DNA of 64,000 bases from Thauera aromatica_A (GTDB lineage: Bacteria; Pseudomonadota; Gammaproteobacteria; Burkholderiales; Rhodocyclaceae): assembly GCF_023093595.1 (NCBI RefSeq), contig NZ_JALLIK010000105.1, positions 1 through 64,000 on the forward strand. Direction: 5' to 3'. Positions 7,472-16,196 of this stretch are shown in pieces. The first letter of the stretch is position 1; each line of letters begins with the position of its first letter. A model generated the notes under the pieces. That model did no database searches and was not told the DNA's origin. It saw only the letters and a program-made list of their open reading frames with translations. The translations under genes were made by a program, and so were the position numbers.

Positions 7472-8542
7472 TCACTCGACGATGGTCTGCGCCTCGCCCT
7501 CCTTGCGGCTGTCGATGCGGCCGATGCGGTACACCGTCTCGCCCGCTGCAGTGAGTTTTTCGGCCGCGGCATCGGCGTCTTCGGCCGAGACCACCACCAC
7601 CATACCGATGCCGCAGTTGAACACGCGCAGCATCTCGTCGCCATCGACGTTGCCCGCCATCTGCAGCCACTGGAACAGCGGCGGCAGCGTCCATGCGCCG
7701 CCGTCGATGCGGGCGACGAGTTCGTCGCGCAGAATGCGCGGCACGTTCTCGGTGATGCCGCCGCCGGTGATGTGGGCCATGCCTTTGATCGTGCCCGGCA
7801 TCGCCTGCATCAGCGCGAGCAGCGGCTTGACATAGATCCGGGTCGGCGCCATCACCACGTCGCGGAAGGCGCGGCCATGGAACGGGGCATCGAAATCGAC
7901 CTTGGCGCGCTCGGCGATCTTGCGGATCAGCGAGTAGCCGTTCGAATGCGCGCCGCTGGAGGCCAGCCCCAGGACCACGTCGCCCGGCACGATGCGGCTG
8001 CCGTCGATGATGTCGGCCTTCTCCACCGCGCCGACGGCGAAGCCGGCGAGATCGTATTCACCCGCCGGGTACATGCCGGGCATCTCCGCGGTCTCGCCGC
8101 CGATCAGCGCGCAGCCGGCCAGTTCGCAGCCGTGGGCGATGCCCTTGACGACGTCGGCGGCGGTGTCGACGTCGAGCTTGCCGCAGGCGAAGTAGTCGAG
8201 AAAGAACAGCGGCTCGGCGCCCTGGACGAGGATGTCGTTGACGCTCATCGCCACCAGGTCCTGGCCGACGGTGTCGTGCTTGTTCAACTGGAAGGCGAGC
8301 TTGAGCTTGGTGCCGACGCCGTCGGTGCCGGACACCAGCACCGGCTCCTTGTACTTCTTCGACAGCTCGAACAGCGCGCCGAAGCCGCCGATGCCGCCGA
8401 GCACTTCCGGACGCAGGGTGCGCTTGGCGAGCGGCTTGATGCGATCGACCAGGGCGTCGCCGGCATCGATATCCACGCCGGCGTCACGATAAGAAAGGGA
8501 GGCCTGGGGCTCGGCGGGAGGGGCGGGATGGTGTGCGCTCAA
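7472..8542 (-). CDS. purM: Phosphoribosylformylglycinamidine cyclo-ligase
   Basis: AIR synthetase, the fifth step of de novo purine synthesis: ATP-dependent ring closure of FGAM to AIR in the cytoplasm. The protein is 356 residues, the usual length. The SYRDAGVDIDAG start, the GTDGVGTKLKLAF phosphate-binding loop, GGETAEMPG and LASSGAHSNGYSL motifs are all present. I chose the TTG at 8542 because it follows AAAGGA at the right distance and gives the family length; an ATG 40 codons upstream would add an unrelated extension. It is divergent from the AI-2E permease gene. Confidence 0.95.
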   Translation of the reverse strand: MSAHHPAPPAEPQASLSYRDAGVDIDAGDALVDRIKPLAKRTLRPEVLGGIGGFGALFELSKKYKEPVLVSGTDGVGTKLKLAFQLNKHDTVGQDLVAMSVNDILVQGAEPLFFLDYFACGKLDVDTAADVVKGIAHGCELAGCALIGGETAEMPGMYPAGEYDLAGFAVGAVEKADIIDGSRIVPGDVVLGLASSGAHSNGYSLIRKIAERAKVDFDAPFHGRAFRDVVMAPTRIYVKPLLALMQAMPGTIKGMAHITGGGITENVPRILRDELVARIDGGAWTLPPLFQWLQMAGNVDGDEMLRVFNCGIGMVVVVSAEDADAAAEKLTAAGETVYRIGRIDSRKEGEAQTIVE

Positions 8543-8681
8543 GATCGTTCCTTTGGACTTGCAGGATACTGGGCTGGCGCCGCCCGGCGGCGGATCGAAC
8601 TTGAGACCGCGCTGCCAAGTGGCTACATTTACGGGTTTCGCGGGTAGGATGCCCCGCACCAAGTCCGCGATTTTACTAGAA

Positions 8682-9785
8682 ATGAGCCCTCCCCGCGCCG
8701 ATCGTCTGCAAACCCTGGCCTGGACCGCGGCGGGCCTCGCGCTGGTCGGCCTGTTCTGGGCCCTGGGGCCGATCCTCGCCCCGTTCGTGATCGCCGCGGT
8801 GTTCGCCTACATCTGCGACCCGGCGGTGAGCTGGATGGTGGCCCGGCGCGTGCCGCGTGCGTTCGCCGTGCTGCTGGTGATCATCGCGGCCGGTCTCGCA
8901 CTGGTGACGCTGGCGCTGATCCTGCTGCCGATGGTGTATCGCGAAGGCGTGCTGCTGGTCAGCCGCCTGCCCGACCTGATCGAAATGTTCAACGCCCAGC
9001 TGTCGCCGCTGCTGCAGGCGCGGCTGGGAATCGACCTGCAGCTCGACGCCGCCCAGTTCCGCCAGCTGATCGCCGACAACTGGAGCAGCGCCCAGGACAT
9101 CCTGCCGGTCCTGATCGGCCATCTCAAGACCGGCGGCATGGCGCTCGCCGGGTTCCTCGTCAACCTGTTCCTGATTCCGCTGGTGATGTTCTACCTGCTG
9201 CAGGAATGGCCGCGCATCCTCGCCGAGCTGGAACGCATCGTCCCCCGCCCCTGGCTGGCCCGGACGATGCGTATCCTCAACGACATCGACTCGGTGATGT
9301 CCGAATTCCTCCGCGGCCAGCTGTCGGTGATGTTGCTGCTGGCCCTGTTCTACAGTCTGGGGCTGTGGCTCGCCGGACTGAAATTCGCCCTCCCCGTGGG
9401 CGTGCTGACCGGCCTGCTGGTGTTCATTCCCTATGTCGGCTTCGGTGGCGGCCTGCTTCTGGCGATCATGGCCGCACTGCTGCAAGGCGAAGGCTGGCCG
9501 CCGCTGATCGGTGTCGCCGCGGTCTACGGCTTCGGCCAGCTGCTGGAGAGCTTCCTGCTCACGCCCTACCTGGTGGGCGAACGGATCGGCCTGCATCCGC
9601 TTGCGGTGATCTTCGCGCTGATGGCCTTCGGCCAGCTGTTCGGCTTCGTCGGCGTGCTCGTGGCGCTGCCGGTGAGCGCGGCACTGCTCGTGGGCTTGCG
9701 CGAAGTGCGCCACGCCTGGTTCGCCAGTCCGGTCTATCTGGGGAGCGAAGCGCCGGCCGGCACGAAGGACGCCTCCCCGCAATGA
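8682..9785 (+). CDS. AI-2E family transporter (PerM/TqsA-like permease)
   Basis: A membrane protein of about 367 residues with eight hydrophobic segments and the large central loop of the PF01594 family. The GLLVFIPYVGFGGG block and the GERIGLHPLAVIFALMAFG motif (pattern only) are characteristic. The family includes TqsA (autoinducer-2 export) and sodium/proton antiporter-like members; the substrate cannot be read from sequence. An earlier in-frame ATG at 8649 exists. The stop overlaps the hda start (ATGA), a conserved arrangement in betaproteobacteria. Confidence 0.85.
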   Translation: MSPPRADRLQTLAWTAAGLALVGLFWALGPILAPFVIAAVFAYICDPAVSWMVARRVPRAFAVLLVIIAAGLALVTLALILLPMVYREGVLLVSRLPDLIEMFNAQLSPLLQARLGIDLQLDAAQFRQLIADNWSSAQDILPVLIGHLKTGGMALAGFLVNLFLIPLVMFYLLQEWPRILAELERIVPRPWLARTMRILNDIDSVMSEFLRGQLSVMLLLALFYSLGLWLAGLKFALPVGVLTGLLVFIPYVGFGGGLLLAIMAALLQGEGWPPLIGVAAVYGFGQLLESFLLTPYLVGERIGLHPLAVIFALMAFGQLFGFVGVLVALPVSAALLVGLREVRHAWFASPVYLGSEAPAGTKDASPQ

Positions 9786-10474
9786 AGCAGCTCGTCCTCG
9801 ACATCCGCCCCGACACGCCGCCGACGCTGGAAAACTTCGTCGCCGGCGCCAACGCCGAGCTGGTGGCGGCGCTGTCGCTGCTGGCCTCGCCGGCAACCGC
9901 GGCGCAGTTGCCGGCACGCCATCTCTACCTCTGGGGCGGACCGGGCAGCGGCCGCAGCCACCTGCTCCGCGCCACCCTCGGCATGGCCCGTGCGGCCGGC
10001 CGCCCCACCCATCTGCTCGCCGCGGCCGACGTGGACGACAGTCTGCCGGAAACGGTCGATGCCTTGCTTGCGGTGGACGATGTCGAGCAGTTGTCCGCCG
10101 ACGCCCAGATCGCGCTGTTCAATGCCTTCAACCGCGCCCGCGGCAACCGCCAGTCGCTGCTCCTGTCCGGGCCGGCAGCGCCGCTCGGGCTGGCGCTGCG
10201 CGAAGACCTGCGCACCCGCATCGGGCAGAGCCTGGTGTTCGAGGTCCGGCCGCTCGACGACGACGCCCGCGCCACCCTTCTCGCCACCCTCGCCGAACGT
10301 CGCGGCTTGCGCCTGGCCGACGAGGTGGTCGACTTCCTGCTGCGCCATGGCCGTCGCGACCTCGCCAGCCTGCGCAGGGTGCTCGACGCCCTCGATGCGG
10401 CCTCGCTCGAACGCAAACGCCCGATCACCCTGCCGCTGCTGCGCGAGATGATGCAGCAGGGCCTGGAAATCTGA
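9782..10474 (+). CDS. hda: DnaA regulatory inactivator Hda
   Basis: A 230-residue AAA+ protein homologous to DnaA domain III. With the sliding clamp it stimulates hydrolysis of DnaA-bound ATP and so limits re-initiation. The N-terminal MKQLVLDI resembles the clamp-binding motif of Hda (QL.L). The P-loop reads GGPGSGRSHLL, with Arg in place of the Walker Lys as in E. coli Hda, and the Walker B region is LLAVDDVEQL. The arginine-rich sensor region (RDLASLRRVLDALD) is intact. It is coupled to the upstream permease by ATGA. Confidence 0.9.
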   Translation: MKQLVLDIRPDTPPTLENFVAGANAELVAALSLLASPATAAQLPARHLYLWGGPGSGRSHLLRATLGMARAAGRPTHLLAAADVDDSLPETVDALLAVDDVEQLSADAQIALFNAFNRARGNRQSLLLSGPAAPLGLALREDLRTRIGQSLVFEVRPLDDDARATLLATLAERRGLRLADEVVDFLLRHGRRDLASLRRVLDALDAASLERKRPITLPLLREMMQQGLEI

Positions 10475-10490
10475 ACAACGGAGCCTCACC

Positions 10491-11153
10491 GTGAACCTCG
10501 TCCTCTTCGACCTCGACAACACCCTGCTCGCCGGCGACTCCGACTTCGCCTGGGCGCAGTTCCTGATCGGCAAAGGCGTGCTCGACCGCGAAGTGCAGGA
10601 GGCGAAGAATCTCGCCTTCCTCGAACAGTACAAGGCCGGCACCCTCGACATCTTCGAGTTCCTCGACTTCCAGCTCGCCCCGCTCGCCCGCCACCCGCGC
10701 GCCGAGCTCGACGCCTGGCACCGCGAGTTCATGGAGCTGGCGGTGCGGCCGATGATCACCGCCAAGGCGCGCGCGCTGGTCCAGGAACACCTGGACAGCG
10801 GCGCGCTGGTCGCGGTGGTGACGGCGACCAACGCCTTCGTCACCGGCCCGATCGTGCGCGAGTTCGGCATCCCCCACCTGGTCGCCACCATCCCGGCGCA
10901 GGAAGGCGGCGCGTTCACCGGCAAGCCGCGCGGCCTGCCGGCGTTCAAGGCAGGCAAGATCGAGCGCGTCGACAACTGGCTGGAGTCGCTCGGCCTGCAC
11001 CTGGGCAGCTTCGACCGGAGCTGGTTCTACAGCGATTCGCACAACGACCTGCCGCTGATGCAGCGGGTCTCCAACCCGGTGGCCGTCGACCCCGACGACA
11101 CGCTGCGCACTCACGCCCGAACGCAAGGCTGGCCGGTGATCTCGCTGCGCTGA
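10491..11153 (+). CDS. HAD-superfamily subfamily IB phosphatase
   Basis: A 220-residue HAD hydrolase. Motif I is LFDLDNTLLAGDSD (nucleophile and acid/base aspartates), motif II is the VAVVTATN strand, motif III is a Lys in the cap-proximal helix, and motif IV is SDSHNDLPLM. The subfamily includes SerB-like and histidinol-phosphate phosphatases; the neighbours (hda, pcnB) do not decide the substrate. It starts with GTG preceded by GGAG at 7 nt and follows hda by 16 bp, so it is co-transcribed with it. Confidence 0.85.
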   Translation: MNLVLFDLDNTLLAGDSDFAWAQFLIGKGVLDREVQEAKNLAFLEQYKAGTLDIFEFLDFQLAPLARHPRAELDAWHREFMELAVRPMITAKARALVQEHLDSGALVAVVTATNAFVTGPIVREFGIPHLVATIPAQEGGAFTGKPRGLPAFKAGKIERVDNWLESLGLHLGSFDRSWFYSDSHNDLPLMQRVSNPVAVDPDDTLRTHARTQGWPVISLR

Positions 11154-11295
11154 GCGCGCCCCGCCCCGTGCCCGGCTCCCCCCGGCGCGGGGTGTCTGTC
11201 CGCGCTCGCGGGCGACACCGTCGCACACACGCTCGCCGAACCGGCAATGCGATCGGTTATGATTGCGCGCTTATGCAAGGACAACGCCTTTCCCG

Positions 11296-12651
11296 ATGAT
11301 CCGCAAGCTGCTGCGCAAGGTTTTCAAGCGCCCGGCGCACTCCGCACGCCACGAACCCGCCCTCATTCCCGTCGAACGCCACGGCATCCGCCGCGAGCAG
11401 CTGTCACCGGCTGCGCGCAAGACCTGCGCCGTGCTGCAGGAGGCCGGCTTCAAGGCCTTCGTCGTCGGCGGCGCGGTGCGCGACCTGCTGATCGGCCATC
11501 CGCCCAAGGACTACGACGTCGCCACCAGCGCCACTCCGGAAGAAGTGCGCGCGCTGTTCCGCCGCTCGCGCATCATCGGCCGCCGCTTCAAGATCGTGCA
11601 CGTGATGAGCGGGCCGGAGACGATCGAGGTCTCCACGTTCCGCGCCGGGCAGGACGCCGATACGGCCGAGACCGACGAGCACGGCCGCGTGCTGCGCGAC
11701 AACGTCTACGGCAACCAGGCCGAAGACGCCACCCGGCGCGACTTCACTGTCAATGCGCTGTACTACGACCCGGGCACCGAGACCATCGTCGACTACCACC
11801 ACGGCGTCGCCGACATCCAGCAGAAGACCCTGCGCATGATCGGCGACCCGCGCACGCGCTACCGCGAAGACCCGGTGCGCATGCTGCGCGCGGTGCGCCT
11901 GGCGGCGAAACTGGGGCTCAGCATCGACCCCGCGGCGCGCCATCCGATCCGCGACATGGCCACCCTGCTGGAAAACGTGCCCGCCGCGCGTCTGTTCGAC
12001 GAGATGCTCAAGCTGCTGTTCTCCGGCTATGCGGTGAAGTGCCTGCAGCAGCTGCGCGCAGAAGGCCTGCACCACGGCCTGCTGCCGCTGCTCGATGTCA
12101 TCCTCGAACAACCCCTGGGCGAGCGCTTCGTCTGGTTGTCGCTCGAGAACACCGACGAGCGCGTGCGCGAGGACAAATCCGTATCGCCCGGCTTCCTGTT
12201 CGCCACCCTGCTGTGGCACGAAGTGCTCGCGGCATGGGAAAGGAAGAAGGCCGCCGGCGAGCACGCCCAGCCGGCGCTGTTCGAAGCGATGGACGAGGTC
12301 CTCGACGCCCAGGCCGGCAAGCTCGCGATCACCCGCCGCATCGTCGGCGACATCAAGGACATCTGGGCGCTGCAGCCGCGTTTCGACAAGCGCTCGGGGA
12401 AAACCCCTTACCGCCTCATCGAGCAGCCCCGCTACCGCGCAGGGTGGGACTTCCTGCGCCTGCGTGCGCAGGCCGGAGAGATCCCACTGGAAATCGTCGA
12501 CTGGTGGGACCGCTTCGCCCATGCCGGCCACGACGAGCGCGATGCACTGGTCCGCCAGGCGCCGGCCGAAGCGGCGCCGGCGAAGAAGCGCCGCCGCCGC
12601 CGGCGCAAGCCGGTCGATGGCGAGGCCGTCGCCTCCACGGACAGCGCATGA
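11296..12651 (+). CDS. pcnB: Poly(A) polymerase I
   Basis: A class II nucleotidyltransferase of 451 residues that adds 3' poly(A) tails, promoting RNA decay. The signature FVVGGAVRDLLIG and the metal-binding pair in KDYDVAT are present. They are followed by the RRFKIVHVM block, the RRDFTVNALYYD motif that separates PcnB from CCA-adding enzymes, and the ED-PVRMLRAVRLAAKL neck region. The C-terminus is strongly basic (KKRRRRRRK), as is usual for PcnB. The start at 11296 (MIRKLL) fits the family; an in-frame ATG 11 codons upstream is less likely. Confidence 0.93.
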   Translation: MIRKLLRKVFKRPAHSARHEPALIPVERHGIRREQLSPAARKTCAVLQEAGFKAFVVGGAVRDLLIGHPPKDYDVATSATPEEVRALFRRSRIIGRRFKIVHVMSGPETIEVSTFRAGQDADTAETDEHGRVLRDNVYGNQAEDATRRDFTVNALYYDPGTETIVDYHHGVADIQQKTLRMIGDPRTRYREDPVRMLRAVRLAAKLGLSIDPAARHPIRDMATLLENVPAARLFDEMLKLLFSGYAVKCLQQLRAEGLHHGLLPLLDVILEQPLGERFVWLSLENTDERVREDKSVSPGFLFATLLWHEVLAAWERKKAAGEHAQPALFEAMDEVLDAQAGKLAITRRIVGDIKDIWALQPRFDKRSGKTPYRLIEQPRYRAGWDFLRLRAQAGEIPLEIVDWWDRFAHAGHDERDALVRQAPAEAAPAKKRRRRRRKPVDGEAVASTDSA

Positions 12652-12660
12652 GACACCCTG

Positions 12661-12732
12661 CACGGCCGCCCGAAGGGATGCGTTCACCTTCCCCGAGGTC
12701 GAAATCGCGTAGCGACTGGAGGGCCGTCCAGT
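12661..12732 (+). repeat. Interspersed intergenic repeat, copy before folK
   Basis: This copy begins CACGGCCGCCCGAAGGG and ends GGAGGGCCGTCCAGTG; it matches the two tandem copies between lptF and lptG in the opposite strand. The GGAGGG at its end lies 7 nt before the folK GTG, so the repeat supplies the ribosome-binding site and touches the start codon. Confidence 0.75.
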
Positions 12733-13225
12733 GAACGCGGCGGCGCGCGTGCGCGCCTACATCGCCTTCGGTGCCAACCTCGGCGATCCGGCGATGGCAT
12801 TCGCCCTTTCGCTGCAACGCCTCGGCGCCCTGCCCGCGAGCGCGGTCGCAGCACACTCCGCGCTCTACCGCAGCGCACCGATCGGCGTGGACGGCCAACC
12901 CGACTACATCAACGCCGTCATCGCGCTCGACACTGCGCTCGACGCCCACGCCCTGCTCGATGCCCTGCACGGCATCGAGCGCGACAGCGGCCGCACCCGC
13001 GACTATCCGATGGCGCCGCGCACGATCGACCTCGACCTGCTGCTCTACGGCGACGCGGTCATCGATACGCCGGCGCTGCAGGTGCCGCACCCGCGCATGC
13101 ACCTGCGCGCCTTCGCCTTGCTGCCACTCGCCGAGATCGCGCCGGAGACCGTCATTCCCGGCCACGGCAGCCTCGCCGGGCTGCTCGCCGCCGTCGACAA
13201 CCAGGCTATCACCCGCCTCGGATAA
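12731..13225 (+). CDS. folK: 2-amino-4-hydroxy-6-hydroxymethyldihydropteridine diphosphokinase
   Basis: HPPK of folate synthesis, transferring pyrophosphate from ATP to 6-hydroxymethyl-7,8-dihydropterin. The protein is 164 residues. It shows the N-terminal AYIAFGANLGDP, the RDYPMAPRTIDLDLLLYGD signature with the two metal-binding aspartates, and the PHPRMHLRAFALLPLAEI motif. The GTG start is placed 7 nt after GGAGGG contributed by the interspersed repeat. It lies between pcnB and the panB-panC genes, a vitamin-synthesis block common in betaproteobacteria. Confidence 0.93.
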   Translation: MNAAARVRAYIAFGANLGDPAMAFALSLQRLGALPASAVAAHSALYRSAPIGVDGQPDYINAVIALDTALDAHALLDALHGIERDSGRTRDYPMAPRTIDLDLLLYGDAVIDTPALQVPHPRMHLRAFALLPLAEIAPETVIPGHGSLAGLLAAVDNQAITRLG

Positions 13226-13254
13226 GATCCGCCGCCCCCTCCTGCGCCGCCGCC

Positions 13255-13638
13255 ATGCCCGCCTGGCTCCAGTCCGCCACCGCTACCGTCAGCGCCAGCC
13301 CCGTCTGGCTGCAGACCACCGTGCTGCTTGCCGCATCCAACGTGTTCATGACCTTCGCCTGGTACGGCCACCTCAGGACGATGCAGGCCCGGGCCTGGTA
13401 CGTCGCGGCGATCGTGAGCTGGGGGATCGCGCTGTTCGAATACCTGCTCCAGGTCCCGGCCAACCGCATCGGCGCCACCACGCTGAGCCTGGCGCAACTG
13501 AAGATCCTGCAGGAAGTGATCACCCTGCTGGTGTTCGTTCCCTTCGTCGTGATCTACATGAAACAGCCGCTCAAGCTCGACTACCTGTGGGCGGGCCTGT
13601 GCATGCTCGGCGCGGTCTATTTCGTGTTCCGCAGCTGA
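13255..13638 (+). CDS. DMT-like small membrane protein (DUF486)
   Basis: A 127-residue protein with four predicted transmembrane helices. It matches the DUF486 family: NVFMTFAWYGHL near the N-terminus, EYLLQVPANRIG in the middle and a final LWAGLCMLGAVYFVF helix. The family resembles half of a drug/metabolite transporter and may work as an oligomer; the substrate is unknown. It is embedded between folK and panB on the same strand. Confidence 0.85.
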   Translation: MPAWLQSATATVSASPVWLQTTVLLAASNVFMTFAWYGHLRTMQARAWYVAAIVSWGIALFEYLLQVPANRIGATTLSLAQLKILQEVITLLVFVPFVVIYMKQPLKLDYLWAGLCMLGAVYFVFRS

Positions 13639-13709
13639 TCCACGGCGGCAATGCACTTGTGCATCGCACCCGTTTGGTGAAAACTCCGTCCTCCCATCAG
13701 GAGCGATGT

Positions 13710-14525
13710 ATGAGTTATCTCCAGGACCAGAAACCCGTGACCCTGTTCGAACTGGGCAGGATGCGCGCCGCAGGCGAGAAGATCGCGATGCTCACCTGTT
13801 ATGACGCGAGCTTCGCCGCGGTGCTCGGTCGCAGCGGAGTGGACGTCGCACTGATCGGCGACTCACTGGGCAACGTGCTGCAAGGACAGAAATCGACCCT
13901 GCCGGTGACGCTCGAACAGATGGCCTACCACACCGAGTGCGTGGCCCGTGCCGAAAGCCGCGCCTTCATCCTCGCCGACATGCCGTTCGGCAGCTACCAC
14001 GAAAACCGCGAGCAGGCGATGCGCAATGCCGCACGCCTGATGGCGGCCGGGGCGCAGATGGTGAAGCTCGAAGGCGGCGAATTCATGGCCGACACCGTGC
14101 ATTTCCTGGTCGAGCGCGGGGTACCGGTGTGCGCCCACATCGGCCTCACCCCGCAGTCGGTGCATCAGCTCGGCGGCTACCGGGTGCAGGGCCGCAGCGA
14201 CGAAGGCGCGGCGCGGCTGAAAGCCGACGCCCTGGCACTGGAACAGGCCGGCGCCGCGCTGATGGTGATGGAAATGGTGCCCGCCGCGCTCGCCGCCGGA
14301 ATCACCGCCAGCCTGCGCACCATGGCCACGATCGGCATCGGCGCCGGCCCCGGCTGCGACGGCCAGGTCCTGGTGCTGCACGACATGCTCGGCATTTTCC
14401 CGGGCAAGACCGCACGCTTCGTGCGCAACTTCATGGACGGCGCCGCCAGCATCGAAGATGCCGTCGCACGTTACGTCGCCGCGGTCAAGGACGGCAGCTT
14501 CCCCGCCGCCGAGCACTGCTACTGA
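13710..14525 (+). CDS. panB: 3-methyl-2-oxobutanoate hydroxymethyltransferase
   Basis: Ketopantoate hydroxymethyltransferase, the first committed step of pantothenate/CoA synthesis, transferring a hydroxymethyl group from methylene-THF to 2-oxoisovalerate. The protein is 271 residues. The metal-binding LIGDSLGNV, the GAQMVKLEGG block, the HIGLTPQSVHQLGGYRVQG loop (pattern only) and the GIGAGPGCDGQVLVLHDMLG motif are all intact. CAGGAG precedes the ATG at 7 nt. It is directly followed by panC; its substrate comes from the valine branch encoded by ilvBNC further along. Confidence 0.96.
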   Translation: MSYLQDQKPVTLFELGRMRAAGEKIAMLTCYDASFAAVLGRSGVDVALIGDSLGNVLQGQKSTLPVTLEQMAYHTECVARAESRAFILADMPFGSYHENREQAMRNAARLMAAGAQMVKLEGGEFMADTVHFLVERGVPVCAHIGLTPQSVHQLGGYRVQGRSDEGAARLKADALALEQAGAALMVMEMVPAALAAGITASLRTMATIGIGAGPGCDGQVLVLHDMLGIFPGKTARFVRNFMDGAASIEDAVARYVAAVKDGSFPAAEHCY

Positions 14526-14557
14526 CCCCCCTGCCACCGCCCCGAAAACGATTCCGC

Positions 14558-15385
14558 ATGCAGATCCACCATACCATCGAAAGCCTGCGCGCCGCCCGCG
14601 CCGGCGCCGGCAGGACGGCCTTCGTTCCCACCATGGGCAATCTCCACGACGGCCACATCGCGCTCATGCGCCAGGCCGCGAGCCATGCCGACAGCGTGGT
14701 CGCGAGCATCTTCGTGAACCGCCTCCAGTTCGGCCAGGGCGAAGACTTCGAGCGCTATCCGCGCACCTTCGCCGCCGATTGCGAAAAGCTCGCCGCCGCC
14801 GGCGTGGCGCACCTGTTCGCCCCCGACGAGGCCGTGATGTACCCGCAACCGCAGTCCTATCACGTCGATCCGGCGCCGGCCCACGTCTCTGTCCTCGAAG
14901 GCGCGTGCCGCCCCGGCCATTTCCGCGGCGTCGCCACCGTCGTGCTGAAGCTGCTCAACATCGTCCAGCCCGAACTCGCGCTGTTCGGCAAAAAGGACTA
15001 CCAGCAGCTGATGGTGCTGCGCAACATGGTGTGCGAACTCGCGCTCCCGGTGGAAGTCCTAGAAGGCGAGACGGTGCGTGCCGGAGATGGCCTCGCGCTG
15101 TCCTCGCGCAACGGCTACCTGAGCGAGGAAGAGCGCGCCCGCGCGCCCCTGCTGTACCGTCTGCTGTGCCACATCCGCAGCGCCGTGGCAGGCGGCGAGC
15201 GCGACTTGACGAAGCTCGAAGCCGAGGCGGTGGCGCAACTGGAGGGGGCCGGCTGGCAGCCCGACTACGTCGCCGTGCGCCGCCGCGCCGACCTGCAGCC
15301 GCCGACCCGCGAGGACGATGCGCTGGTCGTGCTGGCCGCGGCCAGACTGGGACGTACCCGGCTGATCGACAACCTCGAAATCTGA
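14558..15385 (+). CDS. panC: Pantothenate synthetase (pantoate-beta-alanine ligase)
   Basis: A 275-residue enzyme that joins pantoate and beta-alanine with ATP to AMP. The nucleotide-binding VPTMGNLHDGHIALM (HIGH-like motif HDGH), the SIFVNRLQFG segment, LFGKKDYQQL and the LSSRNGYLS (KMSKS-equivalent) loop are present. The start is the first ATG after panB, 32 bp downstream. panB and panC form a two-gene pantothenate unit. Confidence 0.96.
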   Translation: MQIHHTIESLRAARAGAGRTAFVPTMGNLHDGHIALMRQAASHADSVVASIFVNRLQFGQGEDFERYPRTFAADCEKLAAAGVAHLFAPDEAVMYPQPQSYHVDPAPAHVSVLEGACRPGHFRGVATVVLKLLNIVQPELALFGKKDYQQLMVLRNMVCELALPVEVLEGETVRAGDGLALSSRNGYLSEEERARAPLLYRLLCHIRSAVAGGERDLTKLEAEAVAQLEGAGWQPDYVAVRRRADLQPPTREDDALVVLAAARLGRTRLIDNLEI

Positions 15386-15639
15386 GCAAGCATCGTCGTT
15401 TCCTCCGCGGGTGAGGTCGGCAAACCCGGGTCAGCCTGCCGGCGGCGCCCGACAGGAACGCCACTCAGGCCCATGCGCCGTGGGGTAAGTGCGAGCCGGA
15501 TGAGACAAGGGGAAATCGGGACTGCACTGCAAAGTAGGGTTGTTCCCTGCTTGCATCCCGAAAGGCTTGGAGCCAATCTGTAACAAAACCGGCCGCGACA
15601 TGCAGCCCGAGCGTCAACAACCGTGGGGGGATCAAGACA
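15386..15639. other. Intergenic region between panC and the CBS gene
   Basis: A 254-bp gap without coding character. Around 15529-15556 an imperfect stem (GCAAAGTAGGG / CCCTGCTTGC) could fold in the leader of the CBS gene. No riboswitch class is recognised. Confidence 0.35.
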
Positions 15640-16086
15640 ATGACGATCAGCGTAAAACAAATTCTCGACCAGAAAGGCCATACCTTTCACGCCGTGCGCC
15701 CGACCGATTCGGTGTTCGATGCGCTGTCGGTGATGGCCCAGTTCGATATCGGTTGCGTGCTCGTGACCGACGGCGATCGTCTGGTCGGCATCTTCACCGA
15801 ACGCGACTATGCCCGCAAAGTAGTGCTCAAGGGGCTCATGTCGCGCAACGTCAAGGTCGGCGACCTGATGACGCCTGCCCCATTTACCGTGACGCGGGCG
15901 CACACCGTGGATGAAGTCATGGAAACGATGACCGAAAAGCGCTTCCGCCACATCCCGGTGGTGGAAAACAACAAAGTGCTCGGTATTGTCACCATCGGTG
16001 ACATGGTGAAATCCATCGTCAGCCAGCAGGAGAAGACGATCAAGCACCTGGAGAGCTACATCGCCGGCGACCTTGCCGCGGAGTGA
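15640..16086 (+). CDS. Two-CBS-domain protein
   Basis: A 148-residue protein made of one CBS pair (Bateman module): the first repeat spans about 12-65 (CVLVTDGDRLVGIFTERDYARK, pattern only), the second about 80-130 (RHIPVVENNKVLGIVTIGDMV). Such stand-alone modules bind adenosine nucleotides and report energy state to unknown partners. The start is an ATG after a G-rich Shine-Dalgarno (GGGGGG at 7-8 nt). It is monocistronic and ends at a strong terminator. Confidence 0.88.
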   Translation: MTISVKQILDQKGHTFHAVRPTDSVFDALSVMAQFDIGCVLVTDGDRLVGIFTERDYARKVVLKGLMSRNVKVGDLMTPAPFTVTRAHTVDEVMETMTEKRFRHIPVVENNKVLGIVTIGDMVKSIVSQQEKTIKHLESYIAGDLAAE

Positions 16087-16131
16087 GCGGGAAGGTTCCG
16101 AAGCAACCCGAGCGGGTCGCACACCGCTGAA

Positions 16132-16157
16132 AACGCCGGGGAATCCCGGCGTTTTTG
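16132..16157 (+). terminator. Rho-independent terminator after the CBS gene
   Basis: A 9-bp perfect stem AACGCCGGG / CCCGGCGTT with loop GAAT and a T-run. It sits between the convergent CBS and pepN genes. Confidence 0.85.
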
Positions 16158-16196
16158 TGTTCACCCAGCGGATCGTCCGGCGGGCGCTCGCCGCGG

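Noticed and set aside
6834..7835. A + strand frame covering the gap after fic and the DUF2784/purM genes
   Set aside because: No coding character and antisense to two recognised genes.
8553..8681. Longer N-terminus of the AI-2E permease
   Set aside because: The added residues overlap the purM start region and do not resemble the family; the ATG at 8682 begins just before the first membrane helix.
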